This document shows, one piece after another, positions 52,068 through 54,741 of a stretch of 54,741 nt of DNA (position 1 is its first letter; every line of letters begins with the position of its first letter). A model generated the notes under the pieces. It did not search any database. It saw only the letters and a list, made by a program, of their open reading frames with translations, and was not told where the DNA came from. The position numbers and the translations under genes were made by a program. Where the stretch lies: assembly GCA_018065485.1 (NCBI GenBank), contig JAGHTF010000067.1, positions 1-54,741 on the forward strand, read 5' to 3'. The stretch is from Candidatus Cryptobacteroides fimicaballi. Its GTDB lineage: Bacteria; Bacteroidota; Bacteroidia; Bacteroidales; UBA932.

Positions 52068-54284
52068 ATGAAAAAATTATATTTTGGATTAATTATCGCC
52101 CTTGTTCTTTGCTCCTGTGCGAAAACAGCGCCTGCAGGAATAGAAACTGGCGAGATGATTATCGGGGCTTCAATGGAAGTATACCCTTCCATTTCAAAGG
52201 CGGCGCTTTCCGACACTGACGGCAGCTTAACTTGGCAGACAGGTGATGTTATCGAGGTCGCAACCAGTGAAGGTCATGCACAGTTCAATTTAAAGACCGG
52301 TGCCGGAACCGCGTCCGCAACCTTCGGCGCAAACTATTCTGGAACTCTTGGCGACTATGCCACTTATCCGGCAGACATTTTCGATTCGGAGTTGAAAATA
52401 AAGATTCCGGCATCGCGCGAGTGGTCGGAAGGCAATACGAATTGCTCGATGTTCGGCAGCGTGGATGGAGACAATGTGGCTTTCAAGCATCTGGGAGGTG
52501 TTGTCAAGGTAACTCTCAACGGTGTTCCGGCAGAGGCAAAGAAATTTGTGTTCTCCACACCGGGAAAGAAGATTACGGGAGAATTCGATATCAAAACCGG
52601 GAGTGGGAGCGATACCAACAAGTACATTGAAACAGTTGATGATGAAGGCAATGCCAATTCATCATACACACTGACCTTTACTCTGACTCAGTCTCGGAAT
52701 ATGGCATTTTACATACCTCTCCCTTGTGGAACATATCCTAAGTTCGCTTTTAAGTTGCTGGGCGATGATGATACTGCTAAACCTCTGTATGAATTCGAAG
52801 GCATCAGCGCGCAGACCGTGAATCGAAAGGATATTCTGCTGATGCCGGCTTCTACGATAGGTACCGTTCCGGATGGCGGATATTTATTAACGTCGGTTCC
52901 GTCCAAAACCAAAGACGAGTACATCTTACCGAAGGCAGATAGCGTCATACTATACTTTGAAGGAAAATCGAATCCTGGTACAGAATTAATCAACCTTAAG
53001 TATGCCGAAGGTTCCAATCTTCCTAAAAAACTCTGTCTTAAGGTTAAGGATGGGAATAAAGTAAATATAAGTGGAGAACTTCCGAATACGCACGTTGAGT
53101 TTGATCAGGGAGAGATAGTTACTGCCGAATTGAAAACATCTGCTACTACCTTCAAAATTATTGCTCCTGCAAAGATCAGCGAGAAACTTGTAGTCAAGGG
53201 CGGAAACGTGGAAATCATTGGAGAAATTACAAATGATGACAACGTTAAGGCTATCGAGGTCGTTGCTGATGCAACTGCCTACGGAACTTCGGCTCCTGTT
53301 CAGATTACACTTGCGAATAAAGCAACTGTCGGAACCCCGGAACAAGGTGGTGAAGGTGGTATCACAACTAGCGCCAATGTTGTCATAGTGAACAATACTA
53401 CGCAAGAGGTGAATGTCACTGTTCCGACTGATGTTCAGGAATCTGTCCAAGTAGCCTCTGCCGGCACGGGCAGTGGAAAAGTGAAGAGAAGCGACGCGAA
53501 ATCTACCACCAAACTCGAAGCAGCCATCGGCACCCAGAATTTCTTTACCCTCGCCGATGCATTCGCTGCCGTTCAGGAAGGCCAGACAATCGAAATTACA
53601 AAGGCTGGGACGTATACATTGCCTTCACCTATCAGTAATATTACAATTAAGGGTATCGAGGGTGTCGTATTTAATGCAATAAAAGAATATGGCCAGTCTG
53701 TTTCATTGTTGCATGATGTTAATTTTGAGTCAGTTAAATTTGTCTTTGGCTCTAGCCACTATACAGGATTCCAGCATTCTGAGAGTGTGACATTTACAAA
53801 ATGTACTTTTGAAGGATATTTCAATTCTTATGGCACAATGTTGTTTGACCAGTGCACGTTTAACTCGCCTGAGGAAAACTACAGTATGTGGTGCTATGCA
53901 GGAGATGTGACTTACAGGAATTGCACAATTAACTGTAATGGCAAATTTGCGAATCTTTTTAATGAGGGTAACGCTTTAAGTGATGGTTCTGGAAATAAAA
54001 TTCCTTGGAAGGTAGTTGCAGAAGGATGTACCTTTAACTCTACTAAAGCCAATAAGGCAGCTCTTAACATTAAAGCCACGTGTGGATCTACGCCTCTTTA
54101 CTACGATGTGGAGATTAAGAATTGTACTGCTAATGGTGAGAACTGGCCTGCAGCGTCTACCTCTGAAAGTCTTGTGGTTGGCAGTGCCCTTTGGCAGGTC
54201 GATGACATCAATGCAAGTGTTGCAAGCAAGATAAAAGTAACAGTTGACGATCAAGTTGTCTACCAAATTCCTACGATACAATAG
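52068..54284 (+). CDS. Fimbrillin-like surface lipoprotein with a C-terminal beta-helix
   Basis: The 738-residue protein begins with a lipoprotein signal (FGLIIALVLCSC). Residues about 25-260 resemble the Bacteroidota fimbrillin/Mfa-like fold (SKAALSDTDGSLTWQTGDVIEV, an FKHLGGVVKVTL strand typical of the first domain). The middle (260-480) is beta-rich. From residue 490 (NFFTLADAFAAVQEGQTIEI) the sequence reads as a right-handed beta-helix with Cys-containing turns (FTKCTFEG, FDQCTF, RNCTINC, EGCTFNST, KNCTANG). Residues 490-738 are encoded by more A+T-rich DNA than the first half. A surface or adhesive role is inferred; no catalytic motif is seen. Confidence 0.78.
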   Translation: MKKLYFGLIIALVLCSCAKTAPAGIETGEMIIGASMEVYPSISKAALSDTDGSLTWQTGDVIEVATSEGHAQFNLKTGAGTASATFGANYSGTLGDYATYPADIFDSELKIKIPASREWSEGNTNCSMFGSVDGDNVAFKHLGGVVKVTLNGVPAEAKKFVFSTPGKKITGEFDIKTGSGSDTNKYIETVDDEGNANSSYTLTFTLTQSRNMAFYIPLPCGTYPKFAFKLLGDDDTAKPLYEFEGISAQTVNRKDILLMPASTIGTVPDGGYLLTSVPSKTKDEYILPKADSVILYFEGKSNPGTELINLKYAEGSNLPKKLCLKVKDGNKVNISGELPNTHVEFDQGEIVTAELKTSATTFKIIAPAKISEKLVVKGGNVEIIGEITNDDNVKAIEVVADATAYGTSAPVQITLANKATVGTPEQGGEGGITTSANVVIVNNTTQEVNVTVPTDVQESVQVASAGTGSGKVKRSDAKSTTKLEAAIGTQNFFTLADAFAAVQEGQTIEITKAGTYTLPSPISNITIKGIEGVVFNAIKEYGQSVSLLHDVNFESVKFVFGSSHYTGFQHSESVTFTKCTFEGYFNSYGTMLFDQCTFNSPEENYSMWCYAGDVTYRNCTINCNGKFANLFNEGNALSDGSGNKIPWKVVAEGCTFNSTKANKAALNIKATCGSTPLYYDVEIKNCTANGENWPAASTSESLVVGSALWQVDDINASVASKIKVTVDDQVVYQIPTIQ

Positions 54285-54303
54285 GCAAAATAACTTTCCC
54301 CCG

Positions 54304-54388
54304 CTCGGGCCTATCCGCCCGACTTGGGATAACCTTAAGAACTCATTCATTCGCCGTTCCGGACCCCGGAGCGGCGAATGTATTTTTG
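54304..54388 (+). terminator. Tandem hairpins ending the fimbrillin-like operon
   Basis: A first small hairpin TCGGGC/GCCCGA is at about 54305-54322. A second, much stronger one has 15-base arms (54348-54362 and 54366-54380, one G-U pair) with a three-base loop, followed by TATTTTT. The second is a good Rho-independent terminator. Confidence 0.85.
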
Positions 54389-54543
54389 CCTTGGTACGAC
54401 CCTGCATCGGAGCCTCTGCCCTCCCGGCTTGCCACCACGTCGCTGACAACACAAAGTATGACCGAGCGCATCCATAAAATAGCGAGAGCCTGTTTTTTCC
54501 CCGATTTGATCTTACCGCTCCCTGGGAACCATCAAGTACTTTG
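54389..54543. other. Non-coding space between terminator and the last ORF
   Basis: About 155 bases with no convincing gene. A short frame (54458-54544) is the only ORF; no promoter of the TAnnTTTG type was found in it. Confidence 0.4.
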
Positions 54544-54741
54544 ATGGCAAATATCAAGCAAAGAAAAGAGTTGGATTTGCAAAAATGGCCATATGATATG
54601 ACTCAACTGGTTTTGAATATAGAAGACAAGAAAATGGTTACAAGTCTCAAGCGGGGATTTCCAATTGAGGAATTGCGCAAGGTGATTGGAATGCTTGTCT
54701 CTGACGGAAAACATTTTCCGTCATTGCGGGCACGACCCGCA
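54544..54741 (+). CDS. A+T-rich partial ORF at the window edge, unknown
   Basis: An ATG at 54544 opens 66 codons that stay open to the window end (ANIKQRKELDLQKW..., ending near SLRARPA). Its A+T content is visibly higher than that of the housekeeping genes. A 28-codon frame (54458-54544) ends in TGATG overlapping this start by one base. No family recognised, and the DNA at the end forms two inverted repeats (54703-54722 and 54725-54741), so the ORF may be fortuitous. Low confidence. Confidence 0.3.
   Translation, partial: MANIKQRKELDLQKWPYDMTQLVLNIEDKKMVTSLKRGFPIEELRKVIGMLVSDGKHFPSLRARPA

Noticed and set aside
54304..54741. Possible insertion sequence at the right end
   Set aside because: Inverted repeats are short local hairpins; no transposase frame was recognised in the visible part.

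Overview
The window reads as chromosomal DNA of a Bacteroidales bacterium, probably a gut-type Bacteroidota close to the Alistipes/Rikenellaceae level, although the exact genus cannot be fixed by eye. The reasons are repeated promoters of the Bacteroidota type (-33 TTG/TTTG, -7 TAnnTTTG), little Shine-Dalgarno use, many Cys-anchored lipoproteins, a FucP-type sugar permease beside a GH20 lipoprotein, the GGGtGRT/NifU-like gene pair, and a fimbrillin-like surface lipoprotein preceded by a short ORF. Coding density is very high. Same-strand genes often overlap by 1-4 bases (TGATG/ATGA), and three convergent pairs overlap at their 3' ends. No insertion sequence, prophage or CRISPR array was seen.

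Layout. 1-420: a small Cys-rich lipoprotein with its promoter and a shared terminator. 417-4901 (minus): carboxypeptidase-regulatory-like exported protein, then a coupled run of a membrane-anchored small protein, mutL, rhomboid protease and tsaC. 4989-5102: tRNA-Met(CAU) with terminator. 5206-8821 (plus): YitT-type membrane protein, glutaminase, SGNH esterase, Cys-motif redox protein. 8823-14043: nucleoside-recognition transporter, SIMPL protein, GGGtGRT plus NifU-like pair, an exported TSCPD-domain protein and a lactonase-like lipoprotein. 14134-17331: two tandem deoxynucleoside kinases and a long-chain acyl-CoA synthetase. 17298-24146: phosphoesterase/PQQ-propeller fusion (minus), MBL hydrolase (plus), nucleoside kinase and uvrA (minus). 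24192-30798 (plus): EamA transporter, recO, rdgB, S41 and M16 peptidases. 30795-32840: rsgA and a prenyl synthase, diverging from a palindromic repeat. 32856-37272: a probable GlcNAc-salvage module (GH20 hexosaminidase, FHS permease, ROK kinase), then an FKBP lipoprotein. 38670-51819: a long plus-strand run (yigZ, serC, DUF1015, recQ, dnaG, metG, unknown exported protein, O-methyltransferase, dnaX, lptB). 51898-54284: a 48-codon ORF and a fimbrillin-like/beta-helix lipoprotein, then a strong terminator and an A+T-rich ORF cut by the window end.

Most of the window is housekeeping: DNA repair (mutL, uvrA, recO, recQ), nucleotide hygiene and salvage (rdgB, dNKs, nucleoside kinase), replication (dnaG, dnaX), translation (metG, tRNA-Met, tsaC, rsgA) and envelope functions. 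I did not find an unmistakable new multi-gene system. The best leads are a 38-bp palindromic element found in two divergent intergenic regions, a TSCPD-domain protein with an apparent signal peptide, a Cys-repeat lipoprotein, MutL with a degenerate endonuclease motif, a tRNA-Met with an inverted T-loop pair, and the phosphoesterase-propeller fusion with a variant metal site.
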